In this document: positions 1-8,678 of the stretch, in pieces
Layout of the letters: every line of letters starts with the position of its first letter
How positions within the stretch are numbered: the stretch's first letter is position 1
Source of the DNA: Thermoprotei archaeon
GTDB lineage: Archaea; Thermoproteota; Thermoprotei_A; Sulfolobales; Acidilobaceae
DNA length: 64,000 nucleotides
Assembly (NCBI GenBank): GCA_029335875.2
Contig: JARJMZ020000035.1
Location: 37,878-101,877 of the forward strand
Reading direction: 5' to 3'
Position numbers and translations under genes: made by a program
Notes under the pieces: model-generated
What the model was told of the DNA's origin: nothing
The model's input: the letters and a program-made list of their open reading frames with translations, nothing else
Databases searched by the model: none

Positions 1-1
1 G

Positions 2-2161
2 GTCCAAGTAGAGAAAACATATAAGGTTAACGCTAAGGAGATGGCTAAAACTATTGAGGGTAGGAGGGCATTCCTGAAACTATGTAGGGAGTTCCTGGAC
101 AGGGCTGAAGCTGAAATAGTGTCCATTTGGAGGAGGTTAGGCTGCAGTTTCGACTACTGGCCCAACGGGACTGACAGCCCCGAGTATAGGAGCCTCACCC
201 AGGCGACGTTCATAGATTTATACAAAAGGGGGCTGATATATGAGGCTGAAAGGCCTGTAAGGTGGTGCCCTAGGTGTGGGACGACACTGGCTGAGGCTGA
301 AGTAGAGTATGAGGATGAGGAGAGCCTACTATACTATGTGAAATATAAGGTTAAAGGAGAAGATGGGTATTTAACTGTAGCGACTACAAGGCCGGAGCTC
401 ATAGCAGGGTGTGCGGCACTAGCCTACCACCCTGAAGATGATAGGTATAAGGGGTTGAAAGGTAAAACTGTAATAGCCCCCATCTATGGCCATGAAATGC
501 TGGTCGTGGAACACCCCAGCGTGGACCCGAGCTTCGGGACAGGGCTCATGATGATATGCAGCTATGGAGACGAGCATGACGTGAAACTATTCCAGGAGCT
601 CGGCCTGAAACCTAGAGTAGTCGTTGGGGAAGATGGTGTTATGAACGAGGGGGCCGGCCCCCTAGCCGGGCTAAAAGTTGAGGAGGCTCGCGCTAAGATG
701 GGTGAGATACTTGGGGAAGCGGGGCTCCTAGAGAGGGTTGAAAAGATCGCTCACAAGGTTCCCAGATGTTGGAGGTGTAAGACACCCCTACAGATAATAC
801 ATAGGAGGGAGCTCTTCTTAACACAGCTACCATACAGGGATAAGATTAAGGAGATAGCTTACTCCACAGACTTTAAGCCTGAAATGCATAGGAGAAAGCT
901 TTTAGACTGGGTCGACAGTCTAACCATGGACTGGCCCATATCGAGGGATAGGTATTATGCTACGGAGATCCCCCTATGGACTTGTAAAAGGTGCGGGGCC
1001 AAGCTACTCCCCGAGCCCGGCGCATACTATAGACCCTGGGAGGAGAACCCTTGGGATAAATGTCCAAACTGTGGAGCCCCTAAGAATGAGATAATTGGGG
1101 ATTTAAGGGTCTTCGACACGTGGTTTGACTCTAGCATATCGATGCTCTACGTCACTAGGTGGGCTGTTGACAGGAAGTTCTACGAGGCGGCCTCAGAGAG
1201 GGTGTTGAGGCCTCAGGGGCAGGATATTATAAGGACTTGGCTTTACTATACTTTACTGAGAGTGTATATGCTCACCGGGAAGAGCGCCTTCAAGTGGGTT
1301 AGGATAACCGGTATGGGCTTAGACCCTACTGGGAGGCCTATGCATAAGTCCCTTGGGAACATAATAGACCCGGAGCCTATAGTGGAGGAGTATGGGGCCG
1401 ACGCTTTCAGGTTCTGGGCTGCAATAGCCTCCAAGCTAGGCTACGACTATAGGTTCGACGTTGGCAAAATAAAAACCGGGAAACTTCTAGTGACGAAGCT
1501 CTGGAACATAGCCAGGCTCCTCTCAGCTTTCCCCGAGCCTGAAGAGGGAGATTATGAGCTGACGTTTACAGATAAGGCCTTCCTAGCCCTCTACGAGGAG
1601 TATATTGAGAAAGTCGATAGAGCCTATGCGGAGCTAGATGTTTACGAGCCAGGGCTCCTGCTCTACGAGTTTCTATGGGACTACTTCGCCTCCCACTACG
1701 TAGAGCTCGTTAAAGATAGAGCTTACAATAGGGGTGGAGAGTTTAAGGTTGAGTATCAGAAGGCTGCCTGGGCGGCTCTCCACAGGATATTCAAAGGATC
1801 CCTTGTAGCCCTATCGCCAATAATGCCTTTCATAACAGACGATATATATAGGACTCTCTACGGGTCCAGCGCCCACAAGCAGAGGTTCCCGGAGCCTTCA
1901 ATGGGTTTAGATGAGAGGGCAAGGTACGCTGAGATGGCGAGGAAGATAGTTGAGGTTAACAAGGCTATATGGGCCTATAAGAAGAAGCGTGGCTTAAAAC
2001 TCGGAGAGCCCCTAGAAGGGATAACTGTTATGATCCCAGAGGAGCTGGAAGGAGCTGTGGATAGCCTGGAAGGGCTTCATAAAACTAAGATTAGAACCTA
2101 CAGGGAACCCCCTGAGGGGGGTGAGCATATAGCCCCAAGGATCTACATAGTTAGAGGGTAG
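2..2161 (+). CDS. valS: Valyl-tRNA synthetase, 5'-truncated by the window edge
   Basis: Class I aminoacyl-tRNA synthetase that charges tRNA-Val in the cytoplasm. The reading frame is open to the window edge; the first ATG (position 41) is internal, because the residues before it continue the family sequence and the N-terminal HIGH motif is missing. A zinc-knuckle pair (CPRCG near residue 80 from that ATG), the editing domain, a second C4 cluster (CKRCG, CPNCG) and a KMSKS-type loop reading MHKSLGN near residue 434 are visible, followed by the anticodon-binding helical domain. The WPISRDRYYATEIPLW stretch is typical of archaeal ValRS. It is followed after 4 nt by pelA, so both are probably co-transcribed. 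A tRNA-Val gene lies at 40.5 kb. Confidence 0.95.
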   Translation, partial: VQVEKTYKVNAKEMAKTIEGRRAFLKLCREFLDRAEAEIVSIWRRLGCSFDYWPNGTDSPEYRSLTQATFIDLYKRGLIYEAERPVRWCPRCGTTLAEAEVEYEDEESLLYYVKYKVKGEDGYLTVATTRPELIAGCAALAYHPEDDRYKGLKGKTVIAPIYGHEMLVVEHPSVDPSFGTGLMMICSYGDEHDVKLFQELGLKPRVVVGEDGVMNEGAGPLAGLKVEEARAKMGEILGEAGLLERVEKIAHKVPRCWRCKTPLQIIHRRELFLTQLPYRDKIKEIAYSTDFKPEMHRRKLLDWVDSLTMDWPISRDRYYATEIPLWTCKRCGAKLLPEPGAYYRPWEENPWDKCPNCGAPKNEIIGDLRVFDTWFDSSISMLYVTRWAVDRKFYEAASERVLRPQGQDIIRTWLYYTLLRVYMLTGKSAFKWVRITGMGLDPTGRPMHKSLGNIIDPEPIVEEYGADAFRFWAAIASKLGYDYRFDVGKIKTGKLLVTKLWNIARLLSAFPEPEEGDYELTFTDKAFLALYEEYIEKVDRAYAELDVYEPGLLLYEFLWDYFASHYVELVKDRAYNRGGEFKVEYQKAAWAALHRIFKGSLVALSPIMPFITDDIYRTLYGSSAHKQRFPEPSMGLDERARYAEMARKIVEVNKAIWAYKKKRGLKLGEPLEGITVMIPEELEGAVDSLEGLHKTKIRTYREPPEGGEHIAPRIYIVRG

Positions 2162-2165
2162 ATCT

Positions 2166-3248
2166 GTGAAAATACTAGAGGTCAGCTCGAAACATAGGGT
2201 TATTAAAGTACTCATAGAAAGTGAGGAGGACTTATGGACTCTCAAGACGACCTTGAAACCAGAAGACTTTATAGAGGCTAAGACAGCGAGGGACGTGGCT
2301 GGAGTTCCTGGAGGGGAGAAGGAGAGGAGGGTTATAATAGTTAAGCTGAAAGTCGAGAGGCTAGAGTTTCAGCCCTTCACAGGAAAGCTTAGAGTGTCGG
2401 GTGTAATAGTTGAGGGGCCCGAAGAATACGGGGTTAAAGGTAGGCACCACGCGCTAACCCTAACCCCGGGTATGACCATAGTCTTGGAGAGGGAGGAGGG
2501 GTGGGGCGTTAAAGCCCTAGAGGTCATGGAGAAGAGCGGGCCTAAAGGTAGGGTTATAATAGCTGCAGTAGACTATGAGGAGTTCGCCCTTGGAGTACTA
2601 TCACCCTACGGGTTTAAAGTGATCCTCGAATCCCCCTCAAGACTCCCAGCTAAGGAGGATCCCAGGAGGGATGAAGCCCTAGAAAACTATGTATTGAAAG
2701 TTGCAGAGATCATTGTAGGTGAGGCTTCGAAAGCTAACGCTACAGTAGCTGTTATAGTGGGCCCGGGGTTCCTGAAAGACTATGTGGCCGAGAAAGTGAA
2801 AGCCCTAGAGAGTAGACTGAAGATTATAGTAGACAGCGCCTCCACCGGAGGCCCCCCAGGCTTAGAGGAGGCTTTGAGGAGGCACTCTGTCATAGAAGCC
2901 CTGAGAGAATTCTCTATAATGGAGGCTGAAGCTGTCCTCTCAGAGTTTATGAGCCTGGTGGTTAAAGATCCTGACAAGATCGCCTACGGGGTCAGCGATG
3001 TTGAGGCAGCGGCAGCCCTCGGGGCTTTAAGAGACTTGGTGATCTTAGATAGCCTATTATCAGCCTATGACGAGGAGTTGAGGCTCAGCGTAAACTCTAT
3101 AATGGAGAACGCTGAGAGGGTGAAGGCGAAGATAATCATAGTTCCCGAAGAAAGCCCTGTCGGAGACAGGGTCAAGAGTCTCGGGGACGTAATAGCTATA
3201 CTGAGATACTCGATACCTAGGGAAGCTAGACAGCTATTAAAGTCGTAG
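2166..3248 (+). CDS. pelA: Pelota / Dom34 ribosome-rescue factor
   Basis: Archaeal pelota, 360 aa, the usual length. With aEF1A/ABCE1 it recognises stalled ribosomes and splits them. The three-domain layout can be followed: an N-terminal Sm-like fold (about 1-130, with the RVIKVLIESEEDLW start), a central eRF1-like domain 2 (about 131-265) and a C-terminal domain 3 ending in REARQLLKS. No GGQ motif is present, as expected for pelota rather than aRF1. It starts with GTG 4 nt after valS, and its last 23 nt overlap the 3' end of the convergent RAM-domain gene. Confidence 0.95.
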   Translation: MKILEVSSKHRVIKVLIESEEDLWTLKTTLKPEDFIEAKTARDVAGVPGGEKERRVIIVKLKVERLEFQPFTGKLRVSGVIVEGPEEYGVKGRHHALTLTPGMTIVLEREEGWGVKALEVMEKSGPKGRVIIAAVDYEEFALGVLSPYGFKVILESPSRLPAKEDPRRDEALENYVLKVAEIIVGEASKANATVAVIVGPGFLKDYVAEKVKALESRLKIIVDSASTGGPPGLEEALRRHSVIEALREFSIMEAEAVLSEFMSLVVKDPDKIAYGVSDVEAAAALGALRDLVILDSLLSAYDEELRLSVNSIMENAERVKAKIIIVPEESPVGDRVKSLGDVIAILRYSIPREARQLLKS

Positions 3249-3474
3249 TCCTCCTAACACCATCTATAGACCTTATCCCTGAAATCACGCTCTCTAAAGC
3301 CTTCATAGTGTCAACCTCAACCCTAACAACTATGTCAAACTCTCCATAAACTATCCTAGCCTCGGTGACAGCCTTATTAAACCTCCTAACAATCTCATCC
3401 CTCACATCCCCCTCAGCCCCCACCTCAACGTTAACAAGTATATAGGCCACTAGCCTTGAATATTGACCATACAC
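3226..3474 (-). CDS. Stand-alone Lrp/AsnC ligand-binding (RAM) domain protein
   Basis: An 82-aa protein made only of the beta-alpha-beta-beta-alpha-beta RAM/SAM ligand-binding domain of Lrp/AsnC regulators; the N-terminal helix-turn-helix is absent. The pattern AYILVNVEVGAEGDVRDEI then GEFDIVVRVEVD and IRSIDGVRRTTTLIAV is diagnostic. Such proteins form multimeric rings and can bind amino acids or partner with full Lrp proteins; the ligand here is unknown. It is convergent with and overlaps pelA. A TATA-like box lies about 35 nt upstream of the start. A second stand-alone RAM protein is found in this window at 33.0 kb, upstream of tiaS. Confidence 0.85.
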   Translation of the reverse strand: MYGQYSRLVAYILVNVEVGAEGDVRDEIVRRFNKAVTEARIVYGEFDIVVRVEVDTMKALESVISGIRSIDGVRRTTTLIAV

Positions 3475-3506
3475 GCTCGGGCACCATTAAAAACGGAAAA
3501 CCCTAG

Positions 3507-3517
3507 GATTTAAAAAG
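3507..3517 (-). promoter_or_regulatory. TATA-like box upstream of the RAM-domain gene
   Basis: On the minus strand CTTTTTAAATC lies 33-43 nt upstream of the start at 3474, which fits an archaeal TATA box with a very short leader. It lies between the gene and repeat copy A. Confidence 0.4.
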
Positions 3518-3560
3518 CTAACTCCTAATGGGGAAACCCAGAGTAATTTAAGCCTAGATG

Positions 3561-3760
3561 TGGTCGCCGGAACCCAACACCATGTGATGTTGGGCCTGGT
3601 TCCCCCCTTAGCCTATTGAGAGCTCCATAGGCTGGCATTACCGGGGCCGCCCAGCCCCCGCCTCTAAATGCCAATCATGGAGGCTGGCTCGCCACGAGTA
3701 AATTAGGGGGCCTTAAGTTTAACTCTAAATCCTCATAGCTCTCAGGCACTATATTATACT
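3561..3760 (+). repeat. Structured dispersed repeat, copy A (3'-shortened)
   Basis: One of four related non-coding repeats in the window. It starts TGGTCGCCGG and carries a hairpin made of CCCAACACCA and TGATGTTGGG (9 of 10 pairs), enclosed by GGAA/TTCC. It then has a long stem TATTGAGAG/CTCTAAATG around GGCTGG/CCAGCC, and then GGCTGGCTCGCCACGAG, AGTTTAACT and a TATATTATA hairpin. Against copy C both stems change on both sides together (G-C pairs replaced by A-T), which supports base pairing. The downstream tail ending TAGAAAACAGT seen in the other three copies is missing here. It occupies most of the 384-nt gap between the RAM gene and the operon behind glyS. No ORF lies in it. Confidence 0.8.
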
Positions 3761-3858
3761 AAAATAACAAGCCCTTAATGAAAAGGAAGGGATGCTAGTG
3801 TTATGAAATTAGTGCCGCGCCCAATAGTGTCTATTAGTGGTTTTAGGTGTTAAGGTTT

Positions 3859-4260
3859 CTAGTGAGGCCAGCCTAGGGATCTTAGGACGAGCTCGGCGGA
3901 GCCTTTGAGTTTTTCAAGGGACTCTAGGTCTTCTCTAGTGTCTAGAGTGTCTTTAACCTCGAGGAGTAGCCTCCTCTCGTTGATGTAAGCTATCTCCACA
4001 TAGTATCCTAGGAGGGCTATGATGTCTTCTATGACGTCTTCCTCTCTGCCTGTCACGTCCATCTCCCCGATGGCTTTGACTTGTTCCGAGATCTTATTTC
4101 TGTTAGCTTTAAGTCTTTCGAGAGCTGTTTTCAAGGGTTCTTGATCTATATTACCTGAAGCTCTCAGGATAGCTATGCTTCTCGCAGCTTCTTCGAGGAG
4201 GTCTAGGTGCTCGTGTAGGGCTTGAGCCAGCCCGTCTCTTGATGCTTCAAGGTTTCCCAA
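3859..4260 (-). CDS. Unknown alpha-helical protein, last gene of the glyS operon
   Basis: A 133-aa protein I do not recognise. It is predicted almost entirely helical, rich in Leu, Glu, Arg and Lys, with heptad-like spacing (ALERLKANRNKISEQVKAI), so a coiled-coil or four-helix bundle is likely; no cysteines, signal peptide or membrane segment. The TTG start has a good AGGAGG ribosome-binding site 10 nt upstream. It follows the preceding unknown gene by 23 nt and is probably co-transcribed with glyS. The length and RBS argue that it is real. Confidence 0.7.
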   Translation of the reverse strand: MGNLEASRDGLAQALHEHLDLLEEAARSIAILRASGNIDQEPLKTALERLKANRNKISEQVKAIGEMDVTGREEDVIEDIIALLGYYVEIAYINERRLLLEVKDTLDTREDLESLEKLKGSAELVLRSLGWPH

Positions 4261-4283
4261 ACTCGGCTTACCTCCTAGGGGCT

Positions 4284-4637
4284 TTAGGGGAGTCCTTCTC
4301 TGTAAGCTCTAACTGTCACTATGCTGTTATCAGCTATCCCCCTCCTTGATGCTTCTTCAGGGTTCACGTGGACCCTATCGGGCTCCACATCATCGCTGAT
4401 TAAGGCGTTTGCTATGATCTTAGCTTTCCCGGCCGCCACTATTTCCAGTTTACCGGTTATGCCTAAGCTACCCGCTAAATCCCCCCTTATCCTGGCGAAG
4501 CCCTCCATAACCCCGGGGTCGTATCTGAGCCTTATTCTCTTCTCTCTCAAAACTGTTTTCTGCTCTTTAAGGCTGCTAGCTGAGGGTATTAGGCTTAGTA
4601 TCCTCGAGAGTCTCTCACTATCTCTCGAGATCTCCAA
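4284..4637 (-). CDS. Unknown protein, possible double-psi beta-barrel C-terminus
   Basis: A 117-aa soluble protein with no firm family assignment. The C-terminal half (KAKIIANALISDDVEPDRV, then HVNPEEASRRGIADNSIVTV) has the strand pattern and the xVNPxxAxxxGIxxxxxVxV signature seen in double-psi beta-barrel or molybdopterin-dinucleotide-binding-like folds; this is a weak inference. The N-terminal third is basic and helical. It starts with TTG 48 nt downstream of the glyS stop and is followed by another unknown gene after 23 nt, so the three look like one operon. A link to translation is suggested only by position. Confidence 0.65.
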   Translation of the reverse strand: MEISRDSERLSRILSLIPSASSLKEQKTVLREKRIRLRYDPGVMEGFARIRGDLAGSLGITGKLEIVAAGKAKIIANALISDDVEPDRVHVNPEEASRRGIADNSIVTVRAYREGLP

Positions 4638-4684
4638 GCCCCTGACACCTTTTAGGATACCGGCTGTTTGGGGCTTTTATAAAC

Positions 4685-6445
4685 CTACTTGAAAGGAGTG
4701 CCCAGAGAATCTAAAGGCTCCCCTTTGAGGAACTTTCTAAGAGCCTCAACCACGTTATCGGCCGGGAGCCTCACCTGCCTCCACGTATCCCTATCCCTCA
4801 TAGTTACAGTTTTGTCCTCGAGGGTCTGATAGTCTACGGTGAAAGCCGCCGGGACCCCTATCTCGTCAGCCCTCGCATACCTCCTCCCTATGCTCCCCGT
4901 GTCATCGTATATAACCTGGAAACCCTCCCGTACAAGGGTCTTATAGAGGCTCCTGGCTTCAGCTATGAGGCTCTCATCGTTCTCCACGAGCGGGAACACG
5001 GCCGCTTGAACGGGAGCTATATCCCTCGGGAAAGCAAGAACAACCCTGCCCTCCCTTTCCCTATACGCATACTCAAAAGCGACATAGACGACCCTGTCTA
5101 CTCCAAACGAGGGCTCCACTACATTGGGTAGAATCTTCCTGCCCCACTCTTTCTCCTCAACCTCTATAATTTTGACTGCATCCCTGGGAACCTCGAAACC
5201 CCCAACTTTAATAGTGTGGCCCCCGCCGGTCAAGTAACCCTCAATATCCTCGGGTCTCGCGGCTTGTAGAGCCTCTAAGACTTCCCCAGCCTTGTCTCTG
5301 AAAAGCCTGCCTATAACGCTCTTATCCACTATAACCCTCTTCTTCTTAACGAGTATGGGTTCCTTGTAGGGTTTGAACACCGTCAGGTCAGCCTTGCTGT
5401 AAGCCGCGTGCCTCATCATATCGTAGCTCCCCCTATAACTGTGGCCTGCTACCTCGATAAGCCCCCATCTAGACACTTTAACAACCTGGTCGAAAGTCTG
5501 GCTTGAGTAGTGGGCTCTCTCATGAGGCCCTTTCTCCATGAAGAACATGTGCTCCGCCGGGACCCCGATACTCTCCATGAACTCTTGGCCTATAGCCATC
5601 CAGTAGCCGAGGCATTTATCCACTATTATTTTAGACTCCACAGCCTCCTCGAGGGTGAACCATTGGGGCTCTCCACCTTTAACTCTCATAGTGTAACTTT
5701 GAATCCTCAAACGTTTGCCAGCCATCTCGTCGAAGAAGGGGCAGTTGCCCTGGGGGTCCTCGGCGTCTATGAAATACTCCATCTCCATTATAGTGAACTC
5801 TCTAAGCCTAACCATAGCCTGCCTGGGGCTGATCTCGTTCCTGCCGACCCGGCCTATTTGAGCTATGCCTATTGGGAGCCTTGACCTCATAGATTCGAGG
5901 ACTCTCTTAAAGGCCACGAACATGCCCTGAGCGAGCTCAGGCCTGAGGTAGCCTACGTCCCCCTCATAGGGGCCTATCTGAGTCTTAAAGAGTAGGTTGA
6001 AAACCTTAACATCGCCGAGCTCGCCCCCGTCGAACGGGCATCTAACATTGTTATCTCTAATAATCTTACCCAAATCCTCCAAGCTTAAACCCTCAACGCT
6101 AACGCCAAGAGCTTCCTCAACTAGGTGGTCAGCCCTAAACCTCCTCCCACACTTTAAACATGAAACTATAGGGTCTGTGAAATGCTCCACATGACCGCTA
6201 GCCTCAAACACTATACTAGGGGCTACAATGGGAGTCTCTATCTCAACAACATAATCCTGATGCCTCCTAACGAAGAAATCACGCCACTTCTCCACAATCC
6301 TATTCTTCAAAAGCACACCATAAGGCCCGTAATCGTAGAAGCCCGCAACACCCCCATAAATCTCGTAGGAAGGCCAGAAGAAACCCCTCCTCCTAGCTAG
6401 CTCACTAATCTTCTCATAAACATCGCTCAACCCAAAAACACCCAA
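4685..6445 (-). CDS. glyS: Glycyl-tRNA synthetase (archaeal/eukaryotic alpha2 type)
   Basis: Class II synthetase that charges tRNA-Gly, 586 aa, usual for the archaeal homodimeric type. Visible parts are the N-terminal RRRGFFWPSYEIYGGVAGFYDYGP block, a zinc-type cysteine set (CLKCGRRF and later RCPFDGGE), class II motif 2 (GRVGRNEISPRQ) followed by REFTIMEMEYF, motif 3 (EPSFGVDRVVYVAFEYA), and the C-terminal anticodon-binding domain (about 460-570, starting FPRDIAPVQAAVFPL). It starts with TTG; no better start is seen. It heads a likely operon with two unknown genes. The coding strand is strongly G/T-rich at the 5' end. Confidence 0.96.
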   Translation of the reverse strand: MGVFGLSDVYEKISELARRRGFFWPSYEIYGGVAGFYDYGPYGVLLKNRIVEKWRDFFVRRHQDYVVEIETPIVAPSIVFEASGHVEHFTDPIVSCLKCGRRFRADHLVEEALGVSVEGLSLEDLGKIIRDNNVRCPFDGGELGDVKVFNLLFKTQIGPYEGDVGYLRPELAQGMFVAFKRVLESMRSRLPIGIAQIGRVGRNEISPRQAMVRLREFTIMEMEYFIDAEDPQGNCPFFDEMAGKRLRIQSYTMRVKGGEPQWFTLEEAVESKIIVDKCLGYWMAIGQEFMESIGVPAEHMFFMEKGPHERAHYSSQTFDQVVKVSRWGLIEVAGHSYRGSYDMMRHAAYSKADLTVFKPYKEPILVKKKRVIVDKSVIGRLFRDKAGEVLEALQAARPEDIEGYLTGGGHTIKVGGFEVPRDAVKIIEVEEKEWGRKILPNVVEPSFGVDRVVYVAFEYAYREREGRVVLAFPRDIAPVQAAVFPLVENDESLIAEARSLYKTLVREGFQVIYDDTGSIGRRYARADEIGVPAAFTVDYQTLEDKTVTMRDRDTWRQVRLPADNVVEALRKFLKGEPLDSLGTPFK

Positions 6446-6733
6446 TGAAACCCTTCCCTCTAAAATGATGATAGCAAGTCTTTTAAGCGTAAACTATAAT
6501 ATAGAATGTACGCCAAGCGAAGAACATAACCTCTCCCCAGCTATTAAAATTTTTTAAGAGCCCTCAACCCCCATGATAAGCTAATAAGTCAGCCTAAGAA
6601 TGGCTCACACTAGAAATAGAGGCGGAATCTCACAGTGACGCAAAACTCTAGAAACACGGCTTAGCTAAGATAGCTAAAATATTGAGCGCCAATAACCATA
6701 ATTTAAGAGAAAAATTAAAAGAATAAGGAGAGG

Positions 6734-8410
6734 CTAAACCAGCCTCCTCAATGATGGTATGAATATGAATGCTGGAACTATCCTATCCTCACCGTCAACC
6801 CTATACGGCCTTTCGACTATAGCAAAGTGCGCATGGATAAGATCAAAGATGGACCCCAGCTTTATGTAGAAGGTGCCGTGATACTTATAGAGCTCCTTTG
6901 ATTCGATCTTAGCTGAAATAATTATAGTTAAAAGTGATAATATAAGAAATAGAGGGTTAGTTAGTGAAAGTCCTAGGCGCGCAGCTACCAAAGCCCCTAC
7001 AGGGATTCCGATTCCTCCTAGCGGTGATGATAACCCCCACGAATAATCGTAAACCTTTTCCATCTTAAGCTCGTACTCTCCATAGGATGAGCCGTGATAT
7101 GTGTTGTTATAATTGAAGGATTTCAACGTATTCTCCGTTACCCCTATCCCATCATTGGGATAATCATCTAACTCCCATGAAGCTATGATCTCGCCTCTAT
7201 CGTTAAATGCTGGAACAAGCCACGTAGCAGTATCATTATCTCTAATAACATACTTATTTAAGCCGTTGTCAGCTATAAGCTTATAGCTTGCAACCCATAT
7301 TCTCCCTAGGAACCCGGTTGAAAATATGACGTCTCCAGTAGACTTGTTAGCGGGATAAGCTCGTCCTAATGTCGCGCACGCGCTATCATCTGTCGTTATT
7401 CGAGTGGAGTAAATAGTGCACCCAACTTTATAGATTGTCTTGTTCTCCGGCGACTTTATGATATAGCTGGCGCCTGGAGTTGATATTGTGATACTTGTGG
7501 GCCCTGTTTTGAACCCGATGCTCATGCCAAGAATTATCTCAACAAGCCATCCCTCAATGAACCTGAGCTCAAAACTGTGACGTATAAAACTGGTCTTACT
7601 TCCTATGTCTTGGTCTAATTTTGTTATGGCTACCGGTATGTATTCCGTGTTGACAGTCATGCCATCAACCTTCCTGGTTGGGGTAACATATAAGATCTCT
7701 GCTAGCTCATAATAGTAACATTCAAGTTCAAAGCATCCCTTCTCTATTTTTGGAGGCGGGCTTTGAACTTGATTGTTAACCTTTCCTCTGGTTTCTATTT
7801 TATATTTTACTATGGGTTTGAATGTGACTATAACTTTTATCTCTTTCCCCACGGCTTTATCGGGTATTATCGGGGCTGATACAGCGTCTACGGCAGCATA
7901 ATACTCTCCCCCCTCTTCTATCACTGTTGTTATTAATAGTAGGAGTCCTACACCTGAAGCTTTAGGGTCTGAGTTTACGTCTCTCAGGAGCTTTCTAACC
8001 TGTGAAACGTACTTTCCTATACCTTTAGCTGCGCTACCCTTACCTGAAATGACGCCTAAGCTGGTCACGTTTTCAAATGTAGGCCCTGAAAGTGATGCTG
8101 CGAAAGTTAGAGGCCTCCCCAAAGCATCCCTAACTTCAACCCTAATCCTAGTCTCGTTAGAACCCGTTATAGCATTTAAAAGACTAGGCTTATAGATGAC
8201 AGTATGCCCCAAACTAGAGTATACTATCTCAGAGCCTCCTTCAACCCAGTAAACTATGGAAGCTGCCAGAGTCGAAGCTAGGATGATGGTAGCAATAGGC
8301 AAAGCTAGAACTTTATTAAAGGAAGCTAGCTGCACAAACACACCACCACACCAAGAAAAAAGAGACGGAAACCTAAATACCCTAATATCTAGGCTAAACG
8401 CGGAGTTCAC
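6734..8410 (-). CDS. Large secreted or membrane-anchored protein, unknown
   Basis: A protein of up to 558 aa that I do not recognise. The first membrane segment starts near residue 27 of the longest frame (SFNKVLALPIATIILASTLAASIVYW). The true start is therefore probably the GTG at 8341 (residue 24), which has a GGTGGTG ribosome-binding site, giving about 535 aa. The body is beta-rich, extracellular-looking and has N-glycosylation sequons (NET, NVT, NKT, NDT, NNT). A second hydrophobic segment (FLILSLLTIIISAKI) lies near residue 490, with a short charged tail after it. Four cysteines around 227-232 and 340-355 could form disulfides. It lies alone between glyS and icd. Possible surface-layer or secretion accessory protein; function unknown. 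Confidence 0.7.
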   Translation of the reverse strand: MNSAFSLDIRVFRFPSLFSWCGGVFVQLASFNKVLALPIATIILASTLAASIVYWVEGGSEIVYSSLGHTVIYKPSLLNAITGSNETRIRVEVRDALGRPLTFAASLSGPTFENVTSLGVISGKGSAAKGIGKYVSQVRKLLRDVNSDPKASGVGLLLLITTVIEEGGEYYAAVDAVSAPIIPDKAVGKEIKVIVTFKPIVKYKIETRGKVNNQVQSPPPKIEKGCFELECYYYELAEILYVTPTRKVDGMTVNTEYIPVAITKLDQDIGSKTSFIRHSFELRFIEGWLVEIILGMSIGFKTGPTSITISTPGASYIIKSPENKTIYKVGCTIYSTRITTDDSACATLGRAYPANKSTGDVIFSTGFLGRIWVASYKLIADNGLNKYVIRDNDTATWLVPAFNDRGEIIASWELDDYPNDGIGVTENTLKSFNYNNTYHGSSYGEYELKMEKVYDYSWGLSSPLGGIGIPVGALVAARLGLSLTNPLFLILSLLTIIISAKIESKELYKYHGTFYIKLGSIFDLIHAHFAIVERPYRVDGEDRIVPAFIFIPSLRRLV

Positions 8411-8629
8411 TCAGCACTAGCTTATCTAGCTTCACGTTGTTAAGATCCGCAGTGTTGTGGCTATCTGAAACAGGGGCGCTAGCGGGACTTCGGAAATATT
8501 TAGGGGGGTAATGTTAAGATTATTATCATGGTCCATTATCTGGCCGATACTTAGGGCTGTCGTGTTCGCGCTAGTTTAAGTGTAGGATATGGGCAAACGT
8601 TTTTCTCTATATGGTTAGGTATTTTACAG

Positions 8630-8645
8630 TTTAGATATATAGGCT
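8630..8645 (+). promoter_or_regulatory. TATA-like box for icd
   Basis: TTTAGATATATAGGC sits about 35-50 nt before the icd ATG. It is the best TATA candidate in the 268-nt gap between the secreted-protein gene and icd. A GTTGGGAG ribosome-binding stretch lies directly before the ATG. Confidence 0.4.
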
Positions 8646-8678
8646 TAGAGGTTTCACCTATAATCCTGGTGTTGGGAG

